From the NCBI GenBank assembly GCA_017163975.1, contig JAFFSR010000251.1, positions 3,906,001 to 3,970,000 on the forward strand: a stretch of 64,000 nt of DNA, written 5' to 3'. Source of the DNA: Anastatus disparis. Lineage: Eukaryota > Arthropoda > Insecta > Hymenoptera > Eupelmidae. The notes beneath the pieces are model-generated. The model saw only the letters and a program-made list of their open reading frames with translations, was not told the DNA's origin and searched no databases. The position numbers and the translations under genes are program-made. The first letter of the stretch is position 1. The number at the start of each line of letters is the position of its first letter. Of the stretch, positions 25,501 to 35,245 are shown in pieces.

Positions 25501-26274
25501 ATTTAATAAAATATACGTTTATCTGCTTAAATATTTTTGATTATTGTACAACTCAATTAGAGTCTACTCTTTTTTAATTGAATGAATTACTATTATTATA
25601 GGGTGGACCAGGACCATCAAAGGGATATTCAGTAAGAATAAGATTAATAATGGTAATCAAAAACTTTCAATTATTGCCAAAATAAATGAATATTGTTGTT
25701 ATAGGGTGGATACGGACCATCGAAAGGATATTCAGTATGATTTATCTTGATAATTTTAATAAGAGATTTTCAATTATTGAAAAAATAAATAAATACGATT
25801 TCAGAGCGGATCAGGAGGAGGTCATTATAATAAAGGATATTCAGTAAGATTCATATTAATCTCATTTAAGATTCTCCATTATCAAAAAAATTAAATAAAC
25901 ATAATCATTGCAGAATGGATATGGATCATCACAAAAATATTCAGTATGATTTACTTCAATTGTTTTAATAGAAGACTTCAATTATTAAAGCAATAAATAA
26001 ATATAATCATTTCAGAGTGGACCAAGAGGAAATCATTACAATCAAGGATATTCAGTAAGATTTAATTCGATAATTTAAAAAAGATTTTGAATTATTACAA
26101 AAATGAACAAAAATTATCTTTGAAGGGTGGATCAGGATCACCGAGAGGAGGCTGTTCAGTAAGATCTATTCCTTGGAGAAACTTGAAAGTTTTAATATTA
26201 ATTTAAAAAGTATTTTAATGAGTGCAAATTTTTTATATTTATAGGGTGGATCTGGACGACCGAGAGGATATTAA
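19509..26274 (+). CDS. Secreted glycine/tyrosine-rich repeat protein encoded by 18 microexons (spliced CDS, 19 coding exons)
   Basis: Seen: a signal-peptide exon followed by 18 short blocks, each preceded by AG, followed by GT (mostly GTAAGA) and open in phase 0. Coding exons: 19509-19577, 20355-20384, 20460-20507, 20577-20606, 20680-20727, 20797-20826, 20900-20929, 20999-21028, 21100-21129, 21203-21232, 21303-21332, 21426-21455, 25602-25631, 25705-25734, 25805-25843, 25914-25943, 26016-26054, 26126-26158, 26245-26274. Joined they give 221 codons plus stop (666 nt over 6.77 kb). The mature part is about 198 residues of decapeptide-like units (GGYGPPQGYS, GGYKPSQGYS, GGYGPSKGYS) with longer variants carrying GGHYNNGHS. 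It is basic, low-complexity and has only two cysteines. Inferred: exported glycine-rich protein (structural, silk/cuticle-like, antimicrobial or effector); the sequence does not decide between these. No family is recognised. The codon-preserving repetition plus splice sites in every unit argues strongly for a real gene; there is no transcript evidence here. Confidence 0.78.
19915..20112 (+). mobile_element. tRNA-derived SINE, copy A, in intron 1 of the microexon gene
   Basis: The head is tRNA-like: an A box (TGGCTCAGTCGG), a CGT triplet in the anticodon-loop position (TTCGTAA) and a B box (GAGTTCGAATCC), ending near 19990. A non-tRNA body follows (GATACAAGCACTTCTGTA... GCTTTGTTCACAAA...) and then an AT-rich tail. 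It is flanked by a 14 bp target duplication AAATGAACATATAG at 19901-19914 and AAATGAACACATAG at 20113-20126 (one mismatch). The same body occurs at three other places in this window. The head stems pair poorly, so it is not a working tRNA gene. Confidence 0.85.
20355..20826 (+). CDS. Coding microexons 2-6: Pro-Pro type repeats in a duplicated 30+48 nt pair
   Basis: Exons 2 and 4 (30 nt each) both encode GGYGPPQGYS. Exons 3 and 5 (48 nt each) both encode GGSGPPRGGHYNNGHS and differ by only two silent changes (AGA/AGG, AAT/AAC). Exon 6 encodes GGYGPPKGNS. The pair 2+3 with its introns (20355-20576) and the pair 4+5 (20577-20796) are near-identical, so this is a recent tandem duplication of a 220 bp two-exon unit. 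Acceptors are acag or ccag/gcag; donors are gtaaga in all five. Confidence 0.77.
20900..21455 (+). CDS. Coding microexons 7-12: more diverged 30 nt repeats
   Basis: Six 30 nt exons start 99-123 bp apart. They encode GGYKPSQGYS, GGYGLSKGYS, GGYGPSKGYS, GGYKPSYGYS, GGSGSSKGYS and GGCGSSRGYS. The Gly-Gly start and the GYS end are kept while the middle varies, as expected if selection acts on the repeat peptide. Exon 9 has a weaker donor (gtaaaa) and exon 12 has gtaata. Exon 12 introduces one of the only two cysteines. The introns share a body ending in an aaaataaat...attattg(c/t)ag-like string. The intron after exon 12 carries the large insertions. Confidence 0.77.
22069..22139 (+). other. tRNA-like sequence in left arm of the foldback element
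   Basis: A-box-like TGGTCTAGTGCG starts at 22076 and a B-box-like GAGTTCAACTC at 22118. The 42 nt spacing matches a short-variable-loop tRNA. The T-stem GCGAG/CTCGG nearly pairs, but the acceptor and anticodon stems do not. The anticodon position would read TTT, but with no stem this cannot be assigned. Probably a tRNA-derived internal promoter relic rather than a tRNA gene. Confidence 0.5.
22732..22802 (-). other. tRNA-like sequence in right arm of the foldback element (mirror copy)
   Basis: Inverse copy of the block at 22069: the same B-box-like GAGTTCAACTC and A-box-like TGGTCTAGTGCG on the minus strand, with a few differences (cacgctttttc for cgcgcttttcc, agtacgcgag for agtaggcgag). The T stem pairs slightly better here (CGCGAG/CTCGG). 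The two copies face each other across the palindrome axis. Confidence 0.5.
23340..25330 (-). pseudogene. Decayed minus-strand coding remnants in intron 12 (unidentified)
   Basis: Base composition here is closer to coding than the surroundings, and several minus-strand frames stay open for 30-65 codons with ordinary amino-acid mixes, separated by frameshifts and stops. Examples: 23497-23694 (starts MELLQVMLMTEAVKTIRRLK), 24584-24690 (contains KSFLDDYFTESQTKAVLELK), about 24349-24459 (contains IYTGIVLIQEFCIIANTIKK), and a frame near 24250-24348 (contains KSFGTAIIIYQSQYYLWQHL). The MITE at 24693 interrupts it. I do not recognise the family. It could be a degraded transposon, viral insertion or gene fragment; chance open frames are the alternative. 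Confidence 0.35.
24693..25240. mobile_element. 548 bp MITE-like element with CCCTGGTAGAAA terminal inverted repeats
   Basis: The left end CCCTGGTAGAAATTTTC mirrors the right end (GAATTTTCTACCAGGG). Long subterminal repeats also pair: ATGGTGAAAAGTTGAC with a complement ending near 25160, and TTTAATTTTA stretches. CA at 24691-24692 and 25241-25242 could be a 2 bp duplication; removing the element and one CA joins a broken minus-strand frame. No coding capacity. The superfamily is not certain. Confidence 0.65.
25602..26274 (+). CDS. Coding microexons 13-19, last with in-frame stop
   Basis: Exons 13 and 14 (30 nt) encode GGPGPSKGYS and GGYGPSKGYS. Exon 15 (39 nt) encodes SGSGGGHYNKGYS, exon 16 (30 nt) NGYGSSQKYS, exon 17 (39 nt) SGPRGNHYNQGYS, exon 18 (33 nt) GGSGSPRGGCS and exon 19 GGSGRPRGY then TAA. 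The 39 nt exons look like shortened relatives of the 48 nt exons 3 and 5 (shared GHYN core). Exon 18 has a poor acceptor (tttgaag) and may be skipped often. Exons 14 and 16 have gtatga donors. In exon 19 the position of the usual final Ser codon (TCA) is TAA, and a perfect gtaaga follows at once. Confidence 0.74.
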
Positions 26275-26947
26275 GTAAGATTTAAATTAATTTAGTGAAA
26301 TTCTTATTTATTTAAACGTATATTTCTGTGATTTGAAAAACTATATATTTAAAAATTATAAAACAGAAAACTAAAAAAAAAGTCAATATATTTTTTATAA
26401 TTTTGATTTATTTATAATTTTTGAATGAATGAAGCTTTCCACATACAGTTTTTTTTGTAAATCAGAAAGTTTTTATCTCAATTTTTGCAAGATTTTTCAA
26501 GCAAATATTTAGAACTATTAATATAAGAGTTGCTTATGCTGAAATTAATCGAAATTTTCAAAAATCAATCAGTTGAAATTATTTATATTACAATTTATTT
26601 TTTTTTTAAATAAAATAACGGCTAACTAATATTCTGAATACTTTTAGCATGAGGAATAAACAACTAAAAAAGTATTTTCGTCTATAATTTTATAATTTTG
26701 TTTATTTAATTAGTGTGATAATATTTTTATTTCAATTTTTTTTTGTCAAATAACGGTTTTAATAATTTCTTAAGTAATTGGTAATAAATAATTTCCTTTT
26801 TTTCTATTACACTAAAAAATTATTTATGAATGTAATGAAAGATTTATTTAAGTCTTTGTACAATTTATTATAAGAACATTAAATCTAATGAATGTCAAAT
26901 ATGAAATTATTATTATTCAATATTAAAAATCTTATATAACTTATTAG

Positions 26948-27215
26948 TAATAAAAGGAAGGCAATGATAAATCATATTACGATGTCAGAATATCAAACAA
27001 TTAAGAGGAAGGTAAATAAACACGTATCAATTCTATATTTTCCTTCTAACTTTATTTTAATATTTACAATATAGTGGCTAAAAATTTTTTATAATTATTA
27101 CTTGTAATTTTTCATTTCTTAGAGATACAAAGAAAAGATAACATGAAAATTCTGTCAAAATCGAATCTTCTTGTCAACGAAGAAGGAAATAAACACAATC
27201 ATTATTAATCATCAT
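26948..27215 (+). other. Possible 3' untranslated exons of the microexon gene
   Basis: Downstream of the stop there is a T-rich run and AG at 26946-26947, then a stretch ending aggaag|gtaaat (donor at 27012). A second acceptor (tttcttag) ends at 27122 and is followed by an AATAAA at 27188-27193. The gtaaga after the stop codon at 26275 could splice to these. Earlier AATAAA strings near 26608 and 26653 are alternative ends. Weak evidence from short motifs only. Confidence 0.22.
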
Positions 27216-27771
27216 GATAGTAGCTACGAATTTAAACATATTAAATACAATAACATTTTTTCAAATATATGAAGATAAAATCTGTAGAAGATTTTCAGTA
27301 CATGCAGATAACATCGGGAAGATTCAAACAAATAAAATAATATTATTTAAAAATGACTTATAGATATTATAAATAATGTACTTTATATGTATAAATTGAA
27401 CATCTAATATCTATATGAATGGAGAAAATTTTATGGTAAAGTAACAATAGTTTATTCCCATATTTTAATAACGTAATAATCAAATAATTTCAAATCATTA
27501 ATTTAGTTATAATAATTCAAGTGGAGAATTGGTGATATCTGTATTAACCATATTTTTTCTCAAAGAGAACTTTTTTATTAGCTATTAAAATTGCTTATTC
27601 AGATGTAACATATAAGAGAAAATGTTAAAAACTGTTTAAAAAAAACTTATTTTTATGAAATAGTATATTTTTCACCTAAGGAGAAAAAGTAAAGAATGTC
27701 GTATATAAATGGTTAAATGTACAATTTAAGGCATTCTTTTTTTGCTCCCGTGGTGAAAATGTGATTTTTTT

Positions 27772-27849
27772 CAACATCGGGCCGAAAATAAAACCACTTT
27801 CTTTTTTCGACGCTAGAAAAAAAAAGTGGTACTTTCGAGCCAGGTGTTG
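27772..27849. repeat. 78 nt imperfect hairpin
   Basis: CAACATCGGGCCGAAAATAA... CCACTTTCTTTTTT on the left pairs with AAAAAAAAAGTGG...CTTTCGAGCCAGGTGTTG on the right around cgacgctag. It lies in otherwise featureless AT-rich sequence and could be a small MITE remnant. Confidence 0.45.
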
Positions 27850-28240
27850 AAAAAACGAAAATTTTTAAAAATTATGTCAAATAAAAAAAGTTTTCGAAAA
27901 TTTTTTTTATTTTCTACCACCCCGAGAAATTTAATACAAGTGTTAAAACGATTAATTTCAACTAAAAATTTTCATGATTCAAAATGAACTTAAAAAAATT
28001 TTTTAATGACCATATAAAATATAACGAATCATATCCTTTTTCATAAAAGCTAAATTTGAAGTACTTTGTATTTTTGAAGATATGTTAATTAGTATTTTGT
28101 GTTCATTATATTATTTTTTACTGAAACGTTCAATTATAATTTTATTCAAAAAGTATAACTAAAAATAAATTCAGTCCGATAAATATTTTTTATTTTAAAT
28201 AAGAAAATTTTTAGAAATATCATCTTTAGCTTAATTTCAT

Positions 28241-28641
28241 TTAGTCAAGTTTTTGCAAGTGTATACTTGCATTCAATTTGTCGGTAAAGAAAACTTTGTT
28301 TCTCATCTGAAGAAGCACTCGAGTTTGAGATAGCAATGATTCCGCGAAAAAGATAGAAAAGTAAAAGTAAAAAAAGAAAGAAAAGAAAAAAAACGAATGA
28401 AAAACGACATCGAGAAAAGAAAGAATAAAAAAAAAGGAACGAAGAGGCGCAAAAGAATAGCAGCACAATACTCGCGATTCTCTCCGATCGAGTGGAAATT
28501 CTTTGAAGACAAGCTCGATAACTTTTCAAGCGTTATCTAGTGGCAGCAGCGAGGTCAAGTCGAAAAGAATAATATCCCTTGGGGTAAGAAAAACCGTAAT
28601 TCTACTACGTTTATGTCAGACGTGAAAGTTTTTAGGGGAGA

Positions 28642-28681
<40 letters not shown>

Positions 28682-31600
28682 CTGCTTTCTATTGTCTGAG
28701 AAAAGTAGAAAACCATATAAAAATCGTCGCCATATTACTGAAAAACATTTTTACGCTTAAAGAAGAAACTAAAGTTTGCAAAAAGTCTTACAGGTTGCTC
28801 TCGCACTTTTGTCATTCTTATTGTTGAAAAAAAAAATGAATTGCACGCGTATTTTATATGCCGGACGTAAACAAAACTATCTCTTTTGATACTTTATCCT
28901 GCAAATTTATATCTTCCTTGTGTTTAAGAATTTTCTTTAAGTTTCAAGTATTATATTGAATTATAAACTTTTGAGGCATATTAAAATAAAAGAGTAAATG
29001 CTATTTTAAACTTTAGCTTCAAATGTTAATTGATTAAATTTTTTTTTAATTTGTTTAATTCCTGAACAAATGAAGCTTTACATAAACAATTTTTTTTAAA
29101 TCAAAAGATTTTTATCTGGAATTCTGCATGATTTTCTGAGCAAATATGTAAAACTATTCTTTTAAGTTACAAATATTGAAATCAATTGGGATTTTTAAAA
29201 AATTAATGTTTTGTAATAGATGTTTTACAACATTTTTCTCATTATTATGATAGAATAATATCATTACTGTATAAAATATTTTTGGCACCACTAAATTTAT
29301 ACAAACTATTTAGCCAAGTGTCATTGAAATAAAGAATAATTAAAATGTGTAATTGAAAAACAAATCATTCCCATAATATTACGAGAAATCATATTATTTA
29401 TTCTATTTCGAACGTTTCAGTTCAATTCAGAGCTTTTAAAATGACGATGAAAAAAAAAACAAGTTCAATCTCATCTTAATGAAACAGTGAAACAAGGCAA
29501 AAAAAAAAAATCTAAACGTTCCATCTCCATTTTCAATCTGCGTATAACACGTGTCATGTTGTCCGGTACTAGATCACTATTCTTTTTCTCGGTTGCACAT
29601 CATTTGGTTTTTACGTTCCTGCAATGAAGCATAAAACTTTTGCGTACGCACACGTGCACACAAACACGTAAAATACATAGCATATCGATTTCCAATATTA
29701 ATCGTCAGAAGCACGTGAAATTTGGAGCCGCCTACCTTAATTAGTCTACGGACGAGGGACAAAAAGAGAAAGAGAAGGAAAGAAACTCGTTACCTTACAG
29801 CTAGAAAGAGCCATTAACTGTTTTCAATTCGCTGAGTATGTATATATCGGGCCTATTATAAGAGTTTGCCTTTTCTCATATAATATATATATATATATAC
29901 ATATAAAGGAAAAAAGTTTGATCGAAAAAAAGCCTCGCGGAAAAAAAAAGATTTGGGCAATATGCCGATCTGGCAATAGTATACACTTTTATTTGAAATG
30001 TATATATATATATACACGTACGAGCAATTTCCTTTTTTACTATATAGAAATACCGACAGATGGGATATCCGCCTATACCTTTGTATATAACCTTTTTTTT
30101 TTCATTTTACTGAAGCTCACATAAGACTCTTGGAATTTCGCGGTTTTTCCTTTTAAGTTGAGTGTATGTATATATGTGTAGAGTCGAAGTATTGTAGCAG
30201 GAGACACGCTAAGTCTGCGAAAAATTATAGAAAAGACAATTTTATATGCCACTCGACATTATTGCACACGGAACGATATATACGTAGTTATTTTCTTGAT
30301 AGTGAGGCATTTTTATCTTTAAGAGACCTGATAAAAAGCTTTAATAAAGGCTATTAACTTTACGATGCCCCTTCGATCGCCACTAGATTTTTAAGTGTTT
30401 TAAAGAATATATCTGCCGATATGAGCTCACATTATAGGCGACTTGAATTTTCAAAAGATAAGTGATTTTTCAAGTATCTGAAATTTTAGTCTTGGATACA
30501 TTAAACGTTATACCTGACTATATCCATGCTTATATTACTTCCTATATTTTATTAAAAATTTATCTTTTATGAAGTGATATTTAATTAAATTAATATTATT
30601 ATGGAAAATTTTTATTATGTAGATATATAAAATTAACGATTAAAAAAAAATGTATTCTTCATTATTATTATGTAAAATTGATAATCAACCAAGATTTCTA
30701 AAAATTATTTTTTTATATTCAACCCAATGTCTTTGATAATGAATTTTATATTACTTTAACAAAAAGTTAATTATTTCATATTTGCTCATACAAAATGTTC
30801 AATCTAATGATATATATTTTTATATACATAAACAAAAATTGTTTAAATGTAAAAGCACATTTTAAAAATTTATCGATACCTGTACATCACAGTTTTATTT
30901 TTAAAAAATCAAGCCAATCTCCCAAAGCTAAAATTTCTCCCAAATTTCATCATAAGCGTTATGATCACGGTCATATAAGGCTCCTCGTTATATAAACACA
31001 TCGGTTTAATAATCATCGAGCGTATAGCTTTGCCATAGGAGATTGACTATAAAGGAGATTGCGAGCGATAATTAGAAACTGATGAACCGAAAATCAAGGC
31101 ACACACACACACACAAAAAATAAGTAAATTTATATTCTAGTTTTAACAACGAAATTTCAATCGCAATAAAGTATGGATGTGATGGTATAGAGCAATGTTT
31201 AGAAGCACTTTTAAATAATGAATATTTGCATATTATAAATAAAACTAGAATTTACATATTTCAATATGCAGTATAAAAATAACAATATTTTTCTTATTGA
31301 AAAGCGAGTTATTCGTTTTTTTTTTAAATATTAAAATTTAAATGCATCATTTAAAAGCGTTAGAATGAAATGTAGCTTTGCCTTAAACGAAATTGCCGAT
31401 TTGTATGTAAAAGCGATCCCAAAGCCTTTTTCCATATGTAATAAAGTATAGTACAAAGGTTCAAACAACGAATATCCAAAAAAATAAGGTATATTATACA
31501 GCAAAACTCTTTTTCTCAAATGGTAAAAATCTAAATGTTTACCTAAGCAATACGCAGCGACGTGTTGCCGTCTTTTCTTTTCTTCTTTTTTTCAATGAAA

Positions 31601-34103
31601 AATCGATATTGTTCTGCTCTCGACTTTGTACAATTCAATCGAACGTTCTTAAAAGGCGCATAGAGTAGAAAAATTTTTAACAGAAAGGATATATTCCTTT
31701 ATACGTGTACCATAACACGGTATACGTATCAGAACTGACACGTGCCTCGACTCGTGTAGGCATGCAAAAATCGTCACTCGTATACGGCTTCACGTATGAA
31801 AAAATAATAGAAAATATGAGGGATGAATTGAAGCGTGTAGAATTGAATTTTGTGTATATACCGATGTTTGCAAGGTAAAAAAGCCTTTGGGGGATCAAAG
31901 AATACCGGACGAAGCTTATAGTCAAAAAATAAAATAAAAAAGAAGCTGATCTACTGCACGGCGTTTATTGAAATGGCACTCGCAGCTGTTTACCTTCTGA
32001 TCCTTTCTTTTTAGTTTTTTTTCGTCCTCTTATGCATAAACGCACCCACACACAAAGATATACAAACGAAAGAAAAGGGGTTATACTGCCTATATATGCC
32101 AATTTCCTTTAAGCCACCGCAAAAGAATGAAAAGAGAAAGAATGCCAAAAAAGGAGGAATAGGCATACGTATATGCAAGACCAGCTGATTTCTTCTACGT
32201 ATATATATATACGTATTCACCCTTTTGTCGCGTGTGTATACCTGCCCAACGGGCCTTTAAGTCTGTTTTTATAAGCTACAGAAAGACGGAAAGTTTGCTT
32301 TGGTATTATTTCGATGTTTTTCCTCAGATTTCATAGTTTTTCTTTCTTTTTTTTTTTCCTTCTTTCTTACAGTAGCTACGGAACTCCATTCCAAGAGTTT
32401 AATCTTTTTTCCGGAGAAAAAATTTGAAGAGAAAAAAATATATAAAAATAAGCAAGAAATTTTCAAGCACTAAAATGTTAAATTTCAAATTGTCAAATAG
32501 GATTTCGAAATTTTAATGCGACTTGAAGATAATAGGCTTTCTTGAAATTATACCTCGTGAAAAATGTTCGTGGAAAGACAGCGCGTTGTTTTTATTTATA
32601 ACTTTGTTTCATGAAAAACGTGAAATTGCGTGGAGAAAAAAAGCTTTTGAAAATTTTCATAAAAAATGACAAACGAAACTACCATAAAACAATCTTTGTA
32701 AGAAGATTTTTATAAGAATCTTCATGACAAGATTGTGAAATGAAATTACTAAAAAAAAAAAATAACTTTATGAATGGCATTTTGCATTCTAGAAAAATCA
32801 AATTGTCTCTCAATGCTTTACATATTTTTCTTCGTTTCTATTTCACACGCTTAGCTGACTTTTCATGCTTTGCTTAGTGCGAAAAGCCGGGGATATTGTA
32901 TATCTAGGTAAGAGAGAAAATGCATTTTTAAAAAGTATAACGCACGCTGGAAAAAAAGAGCTGAAAGGAAAAATATTGCTCGCGCGCTGGGGTGAATTTT
33001 GTTTTAATGAAAATTGAATTTTAGAAGCACGTCACTCGTGCTAAATATTGCCTGTCACAATGCAAAAAAAAAGCTTTAGTTCGGAAAAATGTTTTTCTGA
33101 AACATTTGTCAAACGCTCGCGTATTATTTTCTTTAAGAAAATGTCGCGAATATTGAATGGTTAATATTTTCGAAAAGTAAGTTTGACAGAAATATCAACA
33201 GAATTTTAGCTATTGACATTATTGTCGAGTCGATGTAAAGTACCGACATTGCCATTTTTAAAATTATTGAATTTTATTTAAAAAAAAAATTTTTTTTTTT
33301 CAATGTTGCTTAGGCGTAAAATTTACATTTTACCTATGAAAATATACCCCAAATAAATAATTGGATTAGAATGAACTTCTTTATTTTTCTGATGATAAAA
33401 TAGAAGTAAATATTTTCATTTACATTACATGAAGAATAAATAAGTTTGATAAATTTTAATCAATTAAGTAATCCTAGTTATGTTTCTAACCAGGAAATAA
33501 GCACTACACAAATAAAATATACGTTGTATACATTAAATATTTACGCTTATAAGAAACAATTATTTTTTAATGAAATAAATAAGTTTTATATATATTTAAT
33601 AAAGAAAGAGCTCTAATTGCTTTAAAAACTATAGTAATAATAATAACAATAATAATAGTAATTTGTTATCATTTTGTGAACTTTATTATTATAAGCGCAC
33701 GCTTAAAAAGACAATATTTTTATATATTTCAAAAAGTTATTATTAAAATACAATTTTGTATCGTTAAAATTTCCATCAATATTTACATAATAATTTTTAT
33801 TAAAGAACAATGAAAATATGCTTTTTCTATAATAAAAATTTTTTTTATATCAATTTTTATTAAAACTTTATTTTATTTTATGAAGTGCGTACGGGAGTTT
33901 ATGAGATATTAAAAAAATCATCAAATTATAAAGTAATTAAAAAAAAAAACAAACAAGTCGTCAAAATTTTACCAACTTTCAACGCACAATATTGACTCGT
34001 TTCATCAAATATCTACGCTAATGTTTAAAGAATTTTAAGATGTTTGAAAGAAAAACAATAAAAAATTAACAACGTACAAAAAAATTCATTTATTTCTATC
34101 AAA
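28241..34103. other. Non-coding downstream of the microexon gene
   Basis: Simple-repeat blocks lie at 28.24-28.7, 29.5-30.3 and 31.55-32.45 kb. An (AC)n run lies at 31100-31114. Minus-strand donor-like strings near 29790 and 31990 lack supporting exons. The rest is AT-rich. No gene is supported. Confidence 0.5.
28648..28677. repeat. (AG)n microsatellite, about 15 units
   Basis: Longest pure dinucleotide run in the window, next to a poly-A/GA-rich stretch at 28340-28460. Confidence 0.88.
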
Positions 34104-35245
34104 CCCTGGTAGAAAGTTGAGCATATTTTCAGTATATCATCCCGTATTTTATGGGCAGTCGCGATCATATGCTTTTAGATATCGCGATAAACCTTCATTA
34201 CTCTTAACGACTTATCGCGATGGTATCGGGAGAATATGGTTAATGTTGAATTATACTATATTCATAAACAGCATATTACAAAGTGCGAGTGAGCACGCAT
34301 GTGGGAACACAGTTAGTGAGAAAGAGAAAGACTGTTCACTCCTTGTTTTCCTTTTCAGTTCCTAAACGGACAATCATACACTGTAAAAAATAGTGGGGAA
34401 TCACGTCGTTGGTCGACGATTTCAATGCGACCATGCACCGTCGAGGTTATTTAACTTCGTTCAACGGCGACATTTTAACGTGCTTTGCGTGATTTCACGT
34501 AAACTGAACACATGATTTTTAGGTTAAATCAGTTAGATGTCGCGCTTCAACGATGTTAAATAACATCGACGGTGCATGGTCACATTGAAATCGTCGACCA
34601 ACGAAGTGATTTCTCACTATTTTTTTTACAGTGTATTCTCTCACACTAAGTTTCCATATGCACTCACTCACTCGCACTTCGCACTCACTAATTTTACATG
34701 GATATTTTATTCATAATCATACTGTGTATGTTCGCAAATAAATAAGTTATAGAATAAAGAACAGAAAATTTTAACGCTATTACAATAACAGTATATGTAT
34801 CTTTAATAATTTTAAAGCTAAGTTAAGTCAATCTAACCTGCACATACAGTGATAAAGATAGATGTTTATAGAAGACGAAGCGTCGAGTGATGCGCGCGCA
34901 GCTAACATTCAGTATTCGCAACTATAGGATCTATTGTACGATTGTACAAACAAGCGCCATCGCGGGCAGCATGTATATATACAGATTCGCTTTCTATAAA
35001 CGATTTTAATTGAAAATTATTTACAACTCATATGAATTGTAATAATGAATATTATAATATTTATAATTTATTTCAAATCAGAAGAGAAAAATTTTAATTA
35101 TTTTAGTGATTATATTTTATATCAACTCTGTAGTCTTTAATATATTATCGTGTATTTATCGGTCACTGATCGCGACTGCGTAGCGACGAGATATAGCCAA
35201 CAGTTAGTTATGCGAGCATATCTTATCCTTAATTTTCTACCAGGG
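34104..35245. mobile_element. 1.14 kb foldback element with CCCTGGTAGAAA ends
   Basis: The left end CCCTGGTAGAAAG and right end TTTTCTACCAGGG are inverted and match the ends of the element at 24693. Inner inverted pieces include GCAGTCGCGATC (34156) with GATCGCGACTGC (35168) and aagtgcgagtgag (about 34279) with ctcactcgcactt (about 34667). It contains a nested TA-flanked MITE at 34379-34633. The short open frame at 34117-34365 spans its left arm and is not gene-like. Confidence 0.6.
34379..34633. mobile_element. 255 bp palindromic MITE, TA-flanked (CACTGTAAAAAA ends), nested
   Basis: The ends CACTGTAAAAAATAGTG and CACTATTTTTTTTACAGTG are inverted and sit between TA dinucleotides (34377-34378, 34634-34635), as in Tc1/mariner MITEs. 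The arms pair over most of the length (GTTGGTCGACGATTTCAATG on one side, its complement on the other; ACCGTCGA.GTTATTTAAC also pairs). GC content is higher than in the surroundings. Confidence 0.83.

Noticed and set aside
20355..26274. Regularly spaced short repeats that look like a CRISPR array
   Set aside because: The 30 nt repeats vary, are all open in one frame, carry splice borders, and the 70-90 nt spacers are homologous to each other. The context is eukaryotic.
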